Shown here piece after piece: positions 26,098 through 34,661 of a DNA stretch of 64,000 bases. A program made the position numbers and the translations under genes. The stretch is taken from contig NZ_SAVA01000006.1 of the NCBI RefSeq assembly GCF_004022465.1, positions 1-64,000 of the forward strand, written 5' to 3'. Below the pieces are notes generated by a model. It made no database searches and was not told the DNA's origin. It was given only the letters and a program-made list of their open reading frames with translations. The DNA is from Rhodobacter huangdaonensis (GTDB lineage: Bacteria; Pseudomonadota; Alphaproteobacteria; Rhodobacterales; Rhodobacteraceae). Position 1 is the first letter of the stretch. Each line of letters begins with the position of its first letter.

Positions 26098-26967
26098 TCA
26101 GGCCCGGACCAGCGCTTCGTAGCTGCGCACCATCTCCTGCGCGAGCGCGCCGACCTCGAATCGGAAGTCGCCGATCCGCGCCACCGGGGTCACCTCGGCG
26201 GCGGTGCCGGTCAGCCAGCACTGCTCGAACCCGGCCATCTCGGTCGGGCTGATGTGGCGCTCGTGCACGGGGATGCCCTTTTCGCGCAACAGCCCGATCA
26301 CTGTCTGCCGGGTGATGCCGTTCAGGAAGCAGTCCGGCAGCGGCGTGTGCACCGCGCCGTCCTTCACGAAGAAGACGTTCGCCCCGGTCGCCTCGGCCAC
26401 ATAGCCGCGGTAATCCATCATCAGCGCATCCGAGCAGCCCTTCGCCTCGGCCGCGTGTTTCGACATGGTGCAGATCATGTAAAGCCCCGCCGCCTTCGCC
26501 TCGCAGGGGATCGTGCGCGGGTCTGGCCGGCACCATTTCGAGATGTCGAGCTGTGCGCCCTTCATCTTGGCGTCGCCATAGTAGTTGCCCCACTCCCAGC
26601 CCGCCACCGCAAGCCGCACCGGGTTGCGCCGGGCCGAGACCCCCATGTCGTCGCCCGCCCCGCGCCAGGCCACGGCCCGCACATAGGCGTCGGTCCAGCC
26701 GTTCGCCTTCAGCATCTCGTATTTCGCCGCCTCGATCTGCTCCACCGTCCAGGGGATTTCCATGTCGAGAAGCTCGGCCGAGCGGCGCAGGCGGCGCGCA
26801 TGTTCCACGCCCTTGAAGATCCGCCCGCCATAGCAGCGCTCGCCCTCGAACACCGAGGAGGCATAGTGCAGCGCATGGGTCAGGATATGAACCTGCGCCT
26901 CGCGCCAGGGGACGAGCGTGCCGTCCATCCAGATCCATCCATCGCGATCGTCATAAGCCCCGGTCAT
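26098..26967 (-). CDS. ilvE: branched-chain amino acid aminotransferase
   Basis: A 289-aa class IV PLP aminotransferase, catalysing the last step of Val/Leu/Ile synthesis. Motifs include IWMDGTLVPWREAQVHILTHALHYASSVFEGER, RIPW-like IPWTVEQIEAAKYEML, and the PLP lysine region PCEAKAAGLYMICTMSKHAAEAKG with YRGYVAEATGANVFFV. The C-terminal substrate segment ends FRFEVGALAQEM. It is transcribed away from petP, sharing a short AT-rich intergenic region with it. Confidence 0.93.
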   Translation of the reverse strand: MTGAYDDRDGWIWMDGTLVPWREAQVHILTHALHYASSVFEGERCYGGRIFKGVEHARRLRRSAELLDMEIPWTVEQIEAAKYEMLKANGWTDAYVRAVAWRGAGDDMGVSARRNPVRLAVAGWEWGNYYGDAKMKGAQLDISKWCRPDPRTIPCEAKAAGLYMICTMSKHAAEAKGCSDALMMDYRGYVAEATGANVFFVKDGAVHTPLPDCFLNGITRQTVIGLLREKGIPVHERHISPTEMAGFEQCWLTGTAAEVTPVARIGDFRFEVGALAQEMVRSYEALVRA

Positions 26968-26996
26968 CGTGGTCTCCCTCGGGTTGTTTTACAGAA

Positions 26997-27042
26997 GTTG
27001 CGCACAACGACACTTTCGAATCATAATGTTGCGCAGATTATG
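26997..27042. promoter_or_regulatory. operator and promoter candidates between ilvE and petP
   Basis: Direct copies of GTTGCGCA at 26997-27004 and 27028-27035 are 31 bases apart, about three helical turns. A perfect inverted repeat CATAAT-N9-ATTATG spans 27022-27042. A petP promoter could be TTGCGC (26998) to CATAAT (27022-27027) with 18-base spacing, so the palindrome would cover the -10 box. This suits autoregulation by the MarR-type PetP. The complementary TATGAT may serve ilvE. Confidence 0.5.
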
Positions 27043-27114
27043 TGCCCGGCTAACAATTCATTCTTGGAAAGTCAACAACACTGACATAAAGTCGCGGAAA
27101 AGCGAGGAAGACCG

Positions 27115-27615
27115 ATGGCCGACAGCAGCACCCAGGGCGGCGAGACCCTGCTGTTTCTGACCGACGAGCAATTGCGCAAAGGGATCGAGGCGATGTTCTT
27201 CGCCTATCGCGGCTTCACCGCCGATCCCGACCGGATTCTCGACAAGCACGGCTATGGCCGGGCGCATCACCGCGCGATCCATTTCATCAACCGCGAACCG
27301 GGGCTGACGGTGACGACGCTGCTGTCGGTGCTCGGCGTGACCAAGCAGTCGCTGAACCGGGTGCTGCGCACGCTGATCGACGACGGGCTGGTCGAAAGCC
27401 GGGTCGGGCGCAAGGACAAGCGCGCACGCCACCTGCATCTGACGCCGACGGGCGAGGCGCTCGAGCGCGAGCTGTCGGGGGCGCAGCGCGAGCGGATGCG
27501 CGGCGCCTATCGCACCGCCGGGCCGCAGGCCGTCGCGGGCTTCCGCCAGGTGCTCGAGGCGATGATGGACCCGGACATGCGCCGCCACTATCAGATGCTG
27601 AAGGATGACAGCTGA
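27115..27615 (+). CDS. petP: MarR family transcriptional regulator PetP
   Basis: A 166-aa winged-helix regulator. The recognition region is YGRAHHRAIHFINREPGLTVTTLLSVLGVTKQSLNRVLRTLIDDGLVESRVGRKDKRARHLHLT in several parts; the wing follows RKDKRAR. In Rhodobacter capsulatus petP lies directly before petR and petABC and is needed for growth that depends on cytochrome bc1; that order is reproduced here, which supports the symbol. The stop overlaps the petR ATG (TGATG). Binding site and signal are unknown. Confidence 0.85.
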   Translation: MADSSTQGGETLLFLTDEQLRKGIEAMFFAYRGFTADPDRILDKHGYGRAHHRAIHFINREPGLTVTTLLSVLGVTKQSLNRVLRTLIDDGLVESRVGRKDKRARHLHLTPTGEALERELSGAQRERMRGAYRTAGPQAVAGFRQVLEAMMDPDMRRHYQMLKDDS

Positions 27616-28334
27616 TGCCGGGCGCCGCGCAAGCTCCCCACCTGCTGATCGTCGACGATGACGAGCGGATCCGCGGCCTTCTGCAGAAGTTCCTGATCCG
27701 AAACGGCTTTCTTGTCACCGCGGCGCGCGATGCGGCGCATGCGCGGCGCCTGCTGGCCGGGCTCGAGTTCAACATGATCGTGCTCGACGTGATGATGCCG
27801 GGCGAGGACGGGCTGAGCCTGACCCGCGATCTGCGCGCGCGCCGGGTGGCGACGCCGATCCTGCTGCTCACCGCCCGCGGCGAGACGCGCGAGCGGATCG
27901 AGGGGCTCGAGGCCGGCGCCGACGACTATCTGCCGAAGCCGTTCGAGCCGAAGGAGCTTTTGCTGCGGATCAACGCAATCCTGCGCCGCGTGCCCTCCGC
28001 GGTGCAGACCGGGCCGAAATACCTGACGCTCGGCCCGCTGCGCTATGACCAGGACCGCGGCGAGCTGTGGCAGGGCGACAGCCCGGTGCGGCTGACCGCG
28101 ACCGAAATGGCCCTGATGCGGATCTTTGCCGCCCGCGCCGGCGAGGTGGTCAGCCGCACCGACCTGATCGACGAGCTCGGCCGCGACCGCCCGGCCACGC
28201 CCGAGGAAGGCGCGGGCGACCGCGCCATCGACGTGCAGATCACCCGGCTGCGGCGCAAGATCGAACCCGACCCGCGCGAACCGCGCTACCTGCAAACGGT
28301 GCGGGGCCTCGGCTACATGCTCGCCCCCGACTGA
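27615..28334 (+). CDS. petR: OmpR-type response regulator PetR
   Basis: A 239-aa response regulator. Receiver acidic pocket LIVDDDERIRG and phosphoacceptor Asp58 in MIVLDVMMPGEDG, the conserved Thr/Lys in LLTARGE and YLPKPFEPKE, and a C-terminal winged helix (LTATEMALMRIFAARAGEVVSR ... VDVQITRLRRKIEPDPREPRYLQTVRGLGYM-like). In R. capsulatus petR is reported as essential for photosynthetic and respiratory growth. No cognate kinase is adjacent. petP lies immediately upstream and petABC 219 bases downstream. Confidence 0.87.
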   Translation: MPGAAQAPHLLIVDDDERIRGLLQKFLIRNGFLVTAARDAAHARRLLAGLEFNMIVLDVMMPGEDGLSLTRDLRARRVATPILLLTARGETRERIEGLEAGADDYLPKPFEPKELLLRINAILRRVPSAVQTGPKYLTLGPLRYDQDRGELWQGDSPVRLTATEMALMRIFAARAGEVVSRTDLIDELGRDRPATPEEGAGDRAIDVQITRLRRKIEPDPREPRYLQTVRGLGYMLAPD

Positions 28335-28360
28335 GCCCGCGCGGCGGCGGGGTCCGCCGG

Positions 28361-28382
28361 CGCGGCGCCATGGGGCGCCGCG
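28361..28382 (+). terminator. hairpin between petR and petA
   Basis: CGCGGCGCC (28361-28369) pairs with GGCGCCGCG (28374-28382) around ATGG, a nine-pair stem with no T run. It lies 27 bases after petR. It may end or attenuate petPR transcripts, with a separate petABC promoter in the following 170 bases, where I cannot assign boxes confidently. Confidence 0.45.
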
Positions 28383-28553
28383 AAAGCCGGGCAAGACGGG
28401 ATATCCTGCGGCATTTCGCCCCACCGGGACAAGAATGTTCGCTGGACTGACAACATCGTGATTGCTAAACGAAACGCATGTTCGGCGGCACGTCACGTGC
28501 GGCCCGGCAAGTCGCATCGGCCTGGCCCCAGGCCCGGGAAGGGAGAAGATTTC

Positions 28554-29123
28554 GTGTCCCACGCAGAAGACGCAGGCACCCGGAGGGATTTCCTCTACTA
28601 TGCCACCGCCGGAACCGGCGCGGTGGTGACCGGCATGGCCGTCTGGCCGCTGATCAACCAGATGAACGCCTCGGCCGACGTGAAGGCCATGGCCTCGATC
28701 TACGTCGATGTCTCGGGCGTCGAGACCGGCACCCAGCTCACGGTGAAATGGCGCGGCAAGCCGGTGTTCATCCGCCGCCGCACCCAGGAAGACATTGATC
28801 TCGCCCGTTCGGTCGACGTCGCGACGCTGACCGACACCACGGCCGAGAACGCCAACAAGCCCGGCGCCGACGCCTCGGACGAGAACCGCACCCTGCCGCC
28901 CTTCTCGGGCGAGGACTCCGGCGAATGGCTGGTGATGATGGGCGTGTGCACCCACCTCGGCTGCGTGCCGCTCGGCAACGCCGGCGATTTCGGCGGCTGG
29001 TTCTGCCCGTGCCACGGCTCGCATTACGATTCGGCCGGCCGCATCCGCAAGGGCCCCGCACCGCGCAACCTGGACATTCCGGTCGCGGCCTTCACCGACG
29101 ACACAACGATCAAGCTCGGCTAA
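28554..29123 (+). CDS. petA: ubiquinol-cytochrome c reductase iron-sulfur (Rieske) subunit
   Basis: A 189-aa subunit of the bc1 complex. The GTG start (MSHAEDAGTRRDFLYYATAG) follows a GGGAGAAG site and matches the R. capsulatus protein start; the RR motif and hydrophobic helix YYATAGTGAVVTGMAVWPLI form a Tat-type membrane anchor. The 2Fe-2S ligands are in CTHLGCVPLG and CPCHGSHYD, with the two disulfide cysteines. It carries electrons from ubiquinol to cytochrome c1. It heads the petABC operon, 18 bases before petB. Confidence 0.98.
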   Translation: MSHAEDAGTRRDFLYYATAGTGAVVTGMAVWPLINQMNASADVKAMASIYVDVSGVETGTQLTVKWRGKPVFIRRRTQEDIDLARSVDVATLTDTTAENANKPGADASDENRTLPPFSGEDSGEWLVMMGVCTHLGCVPLGNAGDFGGWFCPCHGSHYDSAGRIRKGPAPRNLDIPVAAFTDDTTIKLG

Positions 29124-29141
29124 GGGCAGAGGGACAGGAAC

Positions 29142-30455
29142 ATGGCTGGAATTCCGCACGACCATTACGAGCCCAAGACGGGCGTCGAGAAGTGGCTGCA
29201 CGAGCGTCTGCCCGTCGTGGCGCTGATCTATGACACGATCATGATCCCGACGCCGAAGAACCTGAACTGGTGGTGGATCTGGGGCATCGTGCTCGCCTTC
29301 TGCCTGGTGCTGCAGATCGGCACCGGCGTTGTGCTGGTGATGCACTACACCCCCCACGTCTCGCTGGCCTTCGCCTCGGTCGAGCACATCATGCGCGACG
29401 TGAACGGCGGCTATGCGATCCGCTACGTGCATGCGAACGGCGCCTCGCTGTTCTTCCTCGCCGTCTACATCCACATCTTCCGCGGCCTCTACTACGGCTC
29501 GTACAAGGCCCCGCGCGAAGTGACCTGGATCGTCGGCATGATCATCTACCTGCTGATGATGGGCACCGCCTTCATGGGCTACGTGCTGCCCTGGGGCCAG
29601 ATGTCGTTCTGGGGCGCCACCGTCATCACCGGCCTCTTCGGCGCGATCCCGGGCATCGGGCCGTCGATCCAGGCCTGGCTGCTGGGCGGGCCGGCCGTCG
29701 ACAACGCGACGCTGAACCGCTTCTTCTCGCTGCACTACCTGCTGCCCTTCGTCATCGCCGGGCTGGTGATCGTCCACATCTGGGCCTTCCACACCACCGG
29801 CAACAACAACCCGACGGGCGTCGAAGTGCGTCGCACCTCGAAGGAAGACGCGAAGAAGGACACCCTGCCCTTCTGGCCGTATTTCGTGATCAAGGACCTG
29901 TTCGCGCTGGCCCTCATCGTCACCGTCTTCTTCGCGGTCGTCGGCTTCATGCCGAACTACCTCGGCCACCCCGACAACTACATCGAGGCGAACCCGCTCG
30001 CGACCCCCGCGCATATCGTGCCGGAATGGTACTTCCTGCCGTTCTACGCGATCCTGCGCGCCTTCACCGCCGACGTCTGGGCGGTGCAGTTCGTGCACTG
30101 GATCACCTTCGGCATCGTCGACGCGAAGTTCTTCGGCGTGCTTGCGATGTTCGGCGCGATCATCGCGATGGCGCTGGCGCCTTGGCTTGACACCTCGAAG
30201 GTCCGTTCGGGTCAGTTCCGTCCGGTGTTCAAATGGTGGTTCTGGCTGCTCGCGATCGACTTCGTGGTGCTGATGTGGGTGGGCGCGATGCCGACCGACG
30301 GGATCTACCCCTACATCTCGCTGATCGGCGCGACCTACTGGTTCGCCTACTTCTTCGTGATCCTGCCGCTGCTCGGCCTGGTCGAGAAGCCCGCTCCGAT
30401 GCCGGCGACGATCGAAGAAGACTTCAACAACCACTACGGCACTCCGGCCGAGTAA
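29142..30455 (+). CDS. petB: cytochrome b of the bc1 complex
   Basis: A 437-aa membrane protein of the usual Rhodobacter length with eight helices. Heme-binding histidines are in the second helix (YVHANGASLFFLAVYIHIFRG) and fourth helix (SLHYLLPFVIAGLVIVHIWAFHTTG). The Qo-site PEWY motif is present (HIVPEWYFLPFYAILRAF). It holds the b-type hemes and the quinone oxidation and reduction sites. A GGAC-containing leader of 18 bases separates it from petA. Confidence 0.98.
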   Translation: MAGIPHDHYEPKTGVEKWLHERLPVVALIYDTIMIPTPKNLNWWWIWGIVLAFCLVLQIGTGVVLVMHYTPHVSLAFASVEHIMRDVNGGYAIRYVHANGASLFFLAVYIHIFRGLYYGSYKAPREVTWIVGMIIYLLMMGTAFMGYVLPWGQMSFWGATVITGLFGAIPGIGPSIQAWLLGGPAVDNATLNRFFSLHYLLPFVIAGLVIVHIWAFHTTGNNNPTGVEVRRTSKEDAKKDTLPFWPYFVIKDLFALALIVTVFFAVVGFMPNYLGHPDNYIEANPLATPAHIVPEWYFLPFYAILRAFTADVWAVQFVHWITFGIVDAKFFGVLAMFGAIIAMALAPWLDTSKVRSGQFRPVFKWWFWLLAIDFVVLMWVGAMPTDGIYPYISLIGATYWFAYFFVILPLLGLVEKPAPMPATIEEDFNNHYGTPAE

Positions 30456-30473
30456 GGACAAGGACCGTACATC

Positions 30474-31256
30474 ATGAAAAAACTTCTGATCTCGGCCCTT
30501 TCCGCGCTCGTGCTGAGCACGGGTGCGGTGGCTGCGAGCGAGGCCGGCGGCGTCAAGGACTTCGCCTTCTCCTTCGAGGGCCCCTTCGGCCGCTTCGACC
30601 AGCAGCAGCTGCGCCGCGGCTTCCAGGTCTACCGGGAGGTCTGCTCGGCCTGCCACGGCCTGAAATTCGTGCCGATCCGCTCGCTCGCCGACGAGGGCGG
30701 CCCGCAGATGGACCCGCAATGGGTGCGTGACTATGCGGCCGAACTCGATCCGATGATCGACGCCGACACCCAGGAAGAGCGTCCGCGCAAGGACACCGAC
30801 TTCTTCCCGACCCGGACCGGCGACGGCATGGGCCCGGACCTGAGCCTGATGGCGAAGGCCCGCGCGGGCTTCCATGGCCCCTACGGCACCGGCATCTCGC
30901 AGCTGTTCAACGGCGTCGGCGGGCCGGAATACATCCACGCGCTGCTGAACGGCTTCACCGGCGCGGACAAGCAGGAGGCTGGCAACACCTTCTACGAGAA
31001 CCACATCTTCTCGACCGGCTGGATCAAGATGCCGCCGCCGCTCTCGGATGACATCGTCACCTACGAGGACGGCACCCCGGCGACGGTCGAGCAGATGTCG
31101 GAAGACGTCGCGACCTTCCTGATGTGGACGGCCGAACCGAAGATGATGGCGCGCAAGGACATGGGCTTCACCGCCGTGCTCATGCTCGGCCTGCTGACGG
31201 TTCTGCTCTACCTCACCAACAAGCGGATCTGGGCACCCCACAAGGGCAAGCACTGA
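30474..31256 (+). CDS. petC: cytochrome c1
   Basis: A 260-aa subunit with signal peptide MKKLLISALSALVLSTGAVAAS, the c-heme motif CSACH, the likely Met ligand in WIKMPPPLSDD and one C-terminal membrane helix (AVLMLGLLTVLLYLTNKRIWAP). It accepts electrons from the Rieske centre. Compared with R. capsulatus cytochrome c1 as I remember it, it lacks about 18-20 residues before MPPPL, including the two cysteines of the known loop disulfide: GFTGADKQEAGNTFYENHIFSTGW replaces it. A terminator follows. Confidence 0.97.
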   Translation: MKKLLISALSALVLSTGAVAASEAGGVKDFAFSFEGPFGRFDQQQLRRGFQVYREVCSACHGLKFVPIRSLADEGGPQMDPQWVRDYAAELDPMIDADTQEERPRKDTDFFPTRTGDGMGPDLSLMAKARAGFHGPYGTGISQLFNGVGGPEYIHALLNGFTGADKQEAGNTFYENHIFSTGWIKMPPPLSDDIVTYEDGTPATVEQMSEDVATFLMWTAEPKMMARKDMGFTAVLMLGLLTVLLYLTNKRIWAPHKGKH

Positions 31257-31280
31257 GCCCCTGCCGGAAAGACGAGATGA

Positions 31281-31306
31281 AACGCGCCCTGCGGGGCGCG
31301 TTTTCT
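31281..31306 (+). terminator. rho-independent terminator of petABC
   Basis: AACGCGCCC (31281-31289) pairs with GGGCGCGTT (31294-31302), then TTCTTTT. It lies 25 bases after petC and separates the operon from the NYN gene. Confidence 0.82.
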
Positions 31307-31361
31307 TTTGCCGTGGTGCGCGCGTCGCGGATGGCATAGGCTTCGCCCTGAAGGAGATCCC

Positions 31362-32135
31362 ATGACCCAGCCCCGCGCACCCCGCCTGTGCGTCCTGATC
31401 GACGCCGACAACATCCCCTGCGCCCATGCCGAGGCGATCTTCGAGGAGATCGCCGGCCTCGGCGAGGCCTCGGTGCGGCGCATCTACGGCGACTGGTCGG
31501 CACAGCGGCTGGCCGGCTGGGCGAAGAAGGTGAATTCGCTCGGCCTCGTCGCGGATCAGCAATTCGCCAACACCAAGGGCAAGAACGCCTCCGACATCGG
31601 CCTGGTGATCGCGGCGATGGACTTCCTGCACTCGGGTCTTTTCGACGGTTTCGTGCTGGTGTCCTCGGACAGCGACTTCACCCGCCTCGCCTCGCGCATC
31701 CGCGAGCAGGGGCTCGACGTCTACGGCATCGGCGAGAAGAAGACCCCCGAGGCCTTCCGCAACGCCTGCAAGCGCTTCATCTATGTCGAGAACCTCGGCG
31801 CCGAGGAAGCCCCCGCCCCGATGGCCGAGACCGGCACCGAGGCGCATCCCTCCGCCCCGACGACGGCCCTGCCGAGTGCCCCGGCGCCCACCGCCTCGGG
31901 CAAGCTCGCGCCGGCGAATGCGATCCCGCTGGTGGTGGCGGCGATGAAGCGGATCGGGCTCGAGGAAGACTGGTATTCGCTTGGCCAGATCGGCCAGTTC
32001 ATCACCCAGGCGAACCCGGATTTCGACACCCGCACCTATGGCTGCGCGAAGCTGTCGGATCTGCTGCGCAAGACCGGCCGTTTCGAGGTCAAGCAGGGCC
32101 AGGGCAACCACCTGATGGTGCGCGACAAGGCCTGA
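31362..32135 (+). CDS. NYN domain protein with C-terminal OST-HTH/LOTUS domain
   Basis: A 257-aa protein. The N-terminal NYN (PIN-like RNase) domain has the acidic metal positions in VLIDADNIP, ASDIGLVIAAMDFL and LVSSDSDFTRLASRIREQG, and is followed by an Ala/Pro linker (about residues 148-180). The C-terminal domain IPLVVAAMKRIGLEEDWYSLGQIGQFI ... RTYGCAKLSDLLRKTGRFEVKQ is LOTUS-like, usually binding RNA or G-quadruplexes. The combination is found in bacterial LabA-type proteins. GGAG precedes the ATG by six bases. Substrate unknown. Confidence 0.87.
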   Translation: MTQPRAPRLCVLIDADNIPCAHAEAIFEEIAGLGEASVRRIYGDWSAQRLAGWAKKVNSLGLVADQQFANTKGKNASDIGLVIAAMDFLHSGLFDGFVLVSSDSDFTRLASRIREQGLDVYGIGEKKTPEAFRNACKRFIYVENLGAEEAPAPMAETGTEAHPSAPTTALPSAPAPTASGKLAPANAIPLVVAAMKRIGLEEDWYSLGQIGQFITQANPDFDTRTYGCAKLSDLLRKTGRFEVKQGQGNHLMVRDKA

Positions 32136-32148
32136 GGCCCGCGCCGGC

Positions 32149-32697
32149 TCAGGGCGCGATCCGGATCGGCGTGCCGTCGGGCACCAGCGCCCAGATCTCG
32201 CGCATCTCGGCATTGGTGACGCCGATGCAGCCATCGGTCCAGTCGAGCCGGCGGTGCAGCGCACCGAGAAATCCCCAGCCGTTCGGCAGGCCGTGAATCA
32301 TGATGCTGCCGCCCGGGGCGACGCCGGCCGCCCCGGCCCGGGCCCGGTCTTCCGCATCCGGGTAGGAGATGTGCAGGCTCAGATGCGCGACTGAATTCGG
32401 GTTGCGCCAGTCGATCCGATAGAGGCCTTCGGGGGTGCGCTCGTCCCCCTCCTGACGTTTCGGCCCCGCCGGGGCCCCGCCAAGGGCAATGCGGTAGCTG
32501 CGCAGCACCCGCCCCTCGCGCAACAGGCGCATCTCCCGCGCCGACTTGAGGACCTCGATGGCATCGGCCTGCGCCGCAGCCGCGGCCATCGGCGGCCCCT
32601 CACCCTGCCCCAGCCGTGCCATCACCTTGGTATAGCCGACGGTTCCGCCGCCGAGACAGAGCACCGCCAGCACCGCAATCGTCAGCGCGCGCCGCAT
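32149..32697 (-). CDS. L,D-transpeptidase family protein
   Basis: A 182-aa YkuD-type protein. The N-terminus has a hydrophobic segment (ALTIAVLAVLCLGGGTVGYT) that can be a signal anchor. The catalytic region is MIHGLPNGWGF followed by WTDGCIGVTNAEM, with the active Cys in DGCIGV and conserved His in IHG. The preceding GDERTPEGLYRID is a family signature. It links meso-diaminopimelate residues or attaches proteins to peptidoglycan. The TetR gene lies directly upstream on the same strand, one base apart. Confidence 0.9.
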   Translation of the reverse strand: MRRALTIAVLAVLCLGGGTVGYTKVMARLGQGEGPPMAAAAAQADAIEVLKSAREMRLLREGRVLRSYRIALGGAPAGPKRQEGDERTPEGLYRIDWRNPNSVAHLSLHISYPDAEDRARAGAAGVAPGGSIMIHGLPNGWGFLGALHRRLDWTDGCIGVTNAEMREIWALVPDGTPIRIAP

Positions 32698-33330
32698 TCA
32701 GCCCTTCGCGCCATAGCGGGCGAGGAACATCTCGACCGCGCCGTCGACCGTGCGCTTGATATGGCGCGCGCTGCAGCATTCGGTGACGCCGAAGATCATC
32801 CGCGCATGGATGTCGGCCTTGCACAGCTCGACGAACTGATCGGCGGCAAGGTCGAAATCCTCGATCGCAAGTTCGCCGCGCTCGACCGCGCATTTCAGGT
32901 AGGCCACCAGCCGGTTGCGCAGCAGCAGCGGCCCGGCCTGATAGAACTCGGTGCCAAGCTGCGGAAAGCGATCGCCCTCGGCAACGCAGATCCGGAAGAA
33001 GCCGAAGCCGAAATCCGAGGACATGAACTCGACGATCCGGCCGCCGGCAAAGCGCAGCACATCGCGCGGCGGCGCGCCGCCGGCCAGCAGCTCGCCCGCC
33101 TCGTCGGCCTGGCGTGCGCATTCGCCCTTCGCCACCTCGAGAAAGAGCAGCTTCTTGTCGGGGAAATAGCTGTAGAGCGTGGCCTTCGACACCCCCGCCT
33201 CGCGCGCGATGTCATCGACCGAGGCGCCCTCGAAGCCGTCGCGCAGAAACACCTTGCGCGCGCCCTCAAGCACCTGGTCGAACTTGCGCCCCTTGCGGAT
33301 CGCCGGTTTCGTCTCTGTCTGCGCCATCAT
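32698..33330 (-). CDS. TetR family transcriptional regulator
   Basis: A 210-aa regulator. The N-terminal helix-turn-helix reads FLRDGFEGASVDDIAREAGVSKATLYSYFPDKKLLFLEV. A C-terminal TetR_C-type segment follows (VAYLKCAVERGELAIEDFDLAADQFVELCKADI). The ligand is unknown. Two adjacent ATGs exist; the second (33327) has slightly better spacing to GGGGG, so the true start may be one residue shorter. It precedes the L,D-transpeptidase gene, possibly co-transcribed. Confidence 0.87.
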   Translation of the reverse strand: MMAQTETKPAIRKGRKFDQVLEGARKVFLRDGFEGASVDDIAREAGVSKATLYSYFPDKKLLFLEVAKGECARQADEAGELLAGGAPPRDVLRFAGGRIVEFMSSDFGFGFFRICVAEGDRFPQLGTEFYQAGPLLLRNRLVAYLKCAVERGELAIEDFDLAADQFVELCKADIHARMIFGVTECCSARHIKRTVDGAVEMFLARYGAKG

Positions 33331-33416
33331 GCCCCCTGCCCGCGCCGCGCCGGCTCCCCAGCATAGCCCCTCCGCTCCGGCCGGGGCAAGGAGCCGATCG
33401 CGCAGCCGTGAACGGC

Positions 33417-34517
33417 TCAGCCGATCCGCCCGCGCACACCGCCGGTCTGGCCGCGGTCAAGGAGCAGGTGATCGAGGATCACGCAGGCCATCATCGCCTC
33501 GGCCACCGGCACCGCGCGGATGCCGACGCAGGGGTCGTGACGGCCCTTGGTGATGACCTCGACCTCGTTGCCGGCAACGTCGATCGAACGGCGCGGCGTC
33601 AGGATCGAGGAGGTCGGCTTGACCGCGAAGCGCAGCACGATCGGCTGGCCGGTGGTGATGCCGCCAAGGATGCCGCCGGCGTGGTTCGTCTCGTAGACCG
33701 GGCCCGAGGGGCCCATGCGGATCTCGTCGGCATTCTCGGCGCCGGTGAGCCCCGCCGCCGCCATGCCCTCGCCGATCTCGACCGCCTTGACCGCGTTGAT
33801 CGACATCATCGCCGCGGCCAGATCGCTGTCCATCTTGGCATAGATCGGCGCGCCAAGCCCGGGCGGGCAGCCCTCGGCCACCACCTCGATCATCGCGCCG
33901 ACCGAGTTCTGGTTCTTGCGCACCGCCTCGAGATAGTCGGCCCATTCGTCGACGACCGCGGCGTCCGGAATGAAGAACGGGTTGCGCAGGATCTCGTCGC
34001 GGTCAAACCGCTCGCGGCTGATCTGCTTCACCCCCATCTGCACCATGTAACCGGTGATCCGCAGCCCCGGCACCAGCGCCTTCAGCACCGCCTGCGCAAC
34101 GCCGCCCGCCGCGACCCGCGCCGCGGTTTCCCGCGCGCTCGAACGTCCGCCGCCGCGATAGTCGCGGATGCCGTATTTCTGGTGATAGGCAAGGTCGGCA
34201 TGGCCCGGGCGGAACTGCCGGGCGATCTCGCCGTAATCCTTGCTGCGCTGATCGGTGTTCTCGATCATCAGCTGGATCGGCGTGCCGGTGGTGCGGCCCT
34301 CGAAAGTGCCCGAGAGGATCTTCACCCGGTCGGGCTCCTGCCGCTGCGTCGTCATCTTCGACTGCCCCGGACGGCGGCGGTCGAGGAAGACCTGGATGAA
34401 CTCCTCGGAAATCTCGATCCCCGGCGGGCAGCCGTCGACGGTGGCGCCAAGCGCGGGCCCGTGGCTCTCGCCCCAGGTGGTGACGCGGAACAGATGTCCG
34501 AAGGTGTTGTAGCTCAT
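33417..34517 (-). CDS. aroC: chorismate synthase
   Basis: A 366-aa enzyme making chorismate from EPSP with reduced FMN, last step of the shikimate pathway. It starts MSYNTFGHLFRVTTWGESHGPALG, the conserved AroC signature with the FMN-binding region. RPGHADLAYHQKYGIRDYRGGGRSSARETAARVAAG and GIRAVPVAEAMMA are also diagnostic. Full length. GGGGAGG precedes the start codon. The SRPBCC gene diverges from it. Confidence 0.97.
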   Translation of the reverse strand: MSYNTFGHLFRVTTWGESHGPALGATVDGCPPGIEISEEFIQVFLDRRRPGQSKMTTQRQEPDRVKILSGTFEGRTTGTPIQLMIENTDQRSKDYGEIARQFRPGHADLAYHQKYGIRDYRGGGRSSARETAARVAAGGVAQAVLKALVPGLRITGYMVQMGVKQISRERFDRDEILRNPFFIPDAAVVDEWADYLEAVRKNQNSVGAMIEVVAEGCPPGLGAPIYAKMDSDLAAAMMSINAVKAVEIGEGMAAAGLTGAENADEIRMGPSGPVYETNHAGGILGGITTGQPIVLRFAVKPTSSILTPRRSIDVAGNEVEVITKGRHDPCVGIRAVPVAEAMMACVILDHLLLDRGQTGGVRGRIG

Positions 34518-34661
34518 CGCGGGCCTCCCCTTTTGCCTTTCTCCTAAGGCATGGCGGCGCGTCGATAAACTGGAAAGTGCGGCGGGCCCCGGTGCTCCTT
34601 ACAGCCAATTGACGCAACGCCACCCGCCTGCGACACTTTCCCGGCACAGGAGGAGCCCGCC

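Noticed and set aside
27591..32264. 1557-codon minus-strand frame opposite petP-petR-petABC and the NYN gene
   Set aside because: Spans several confidently identified plus-strand genes and their gaps; a GC-skew artefact.
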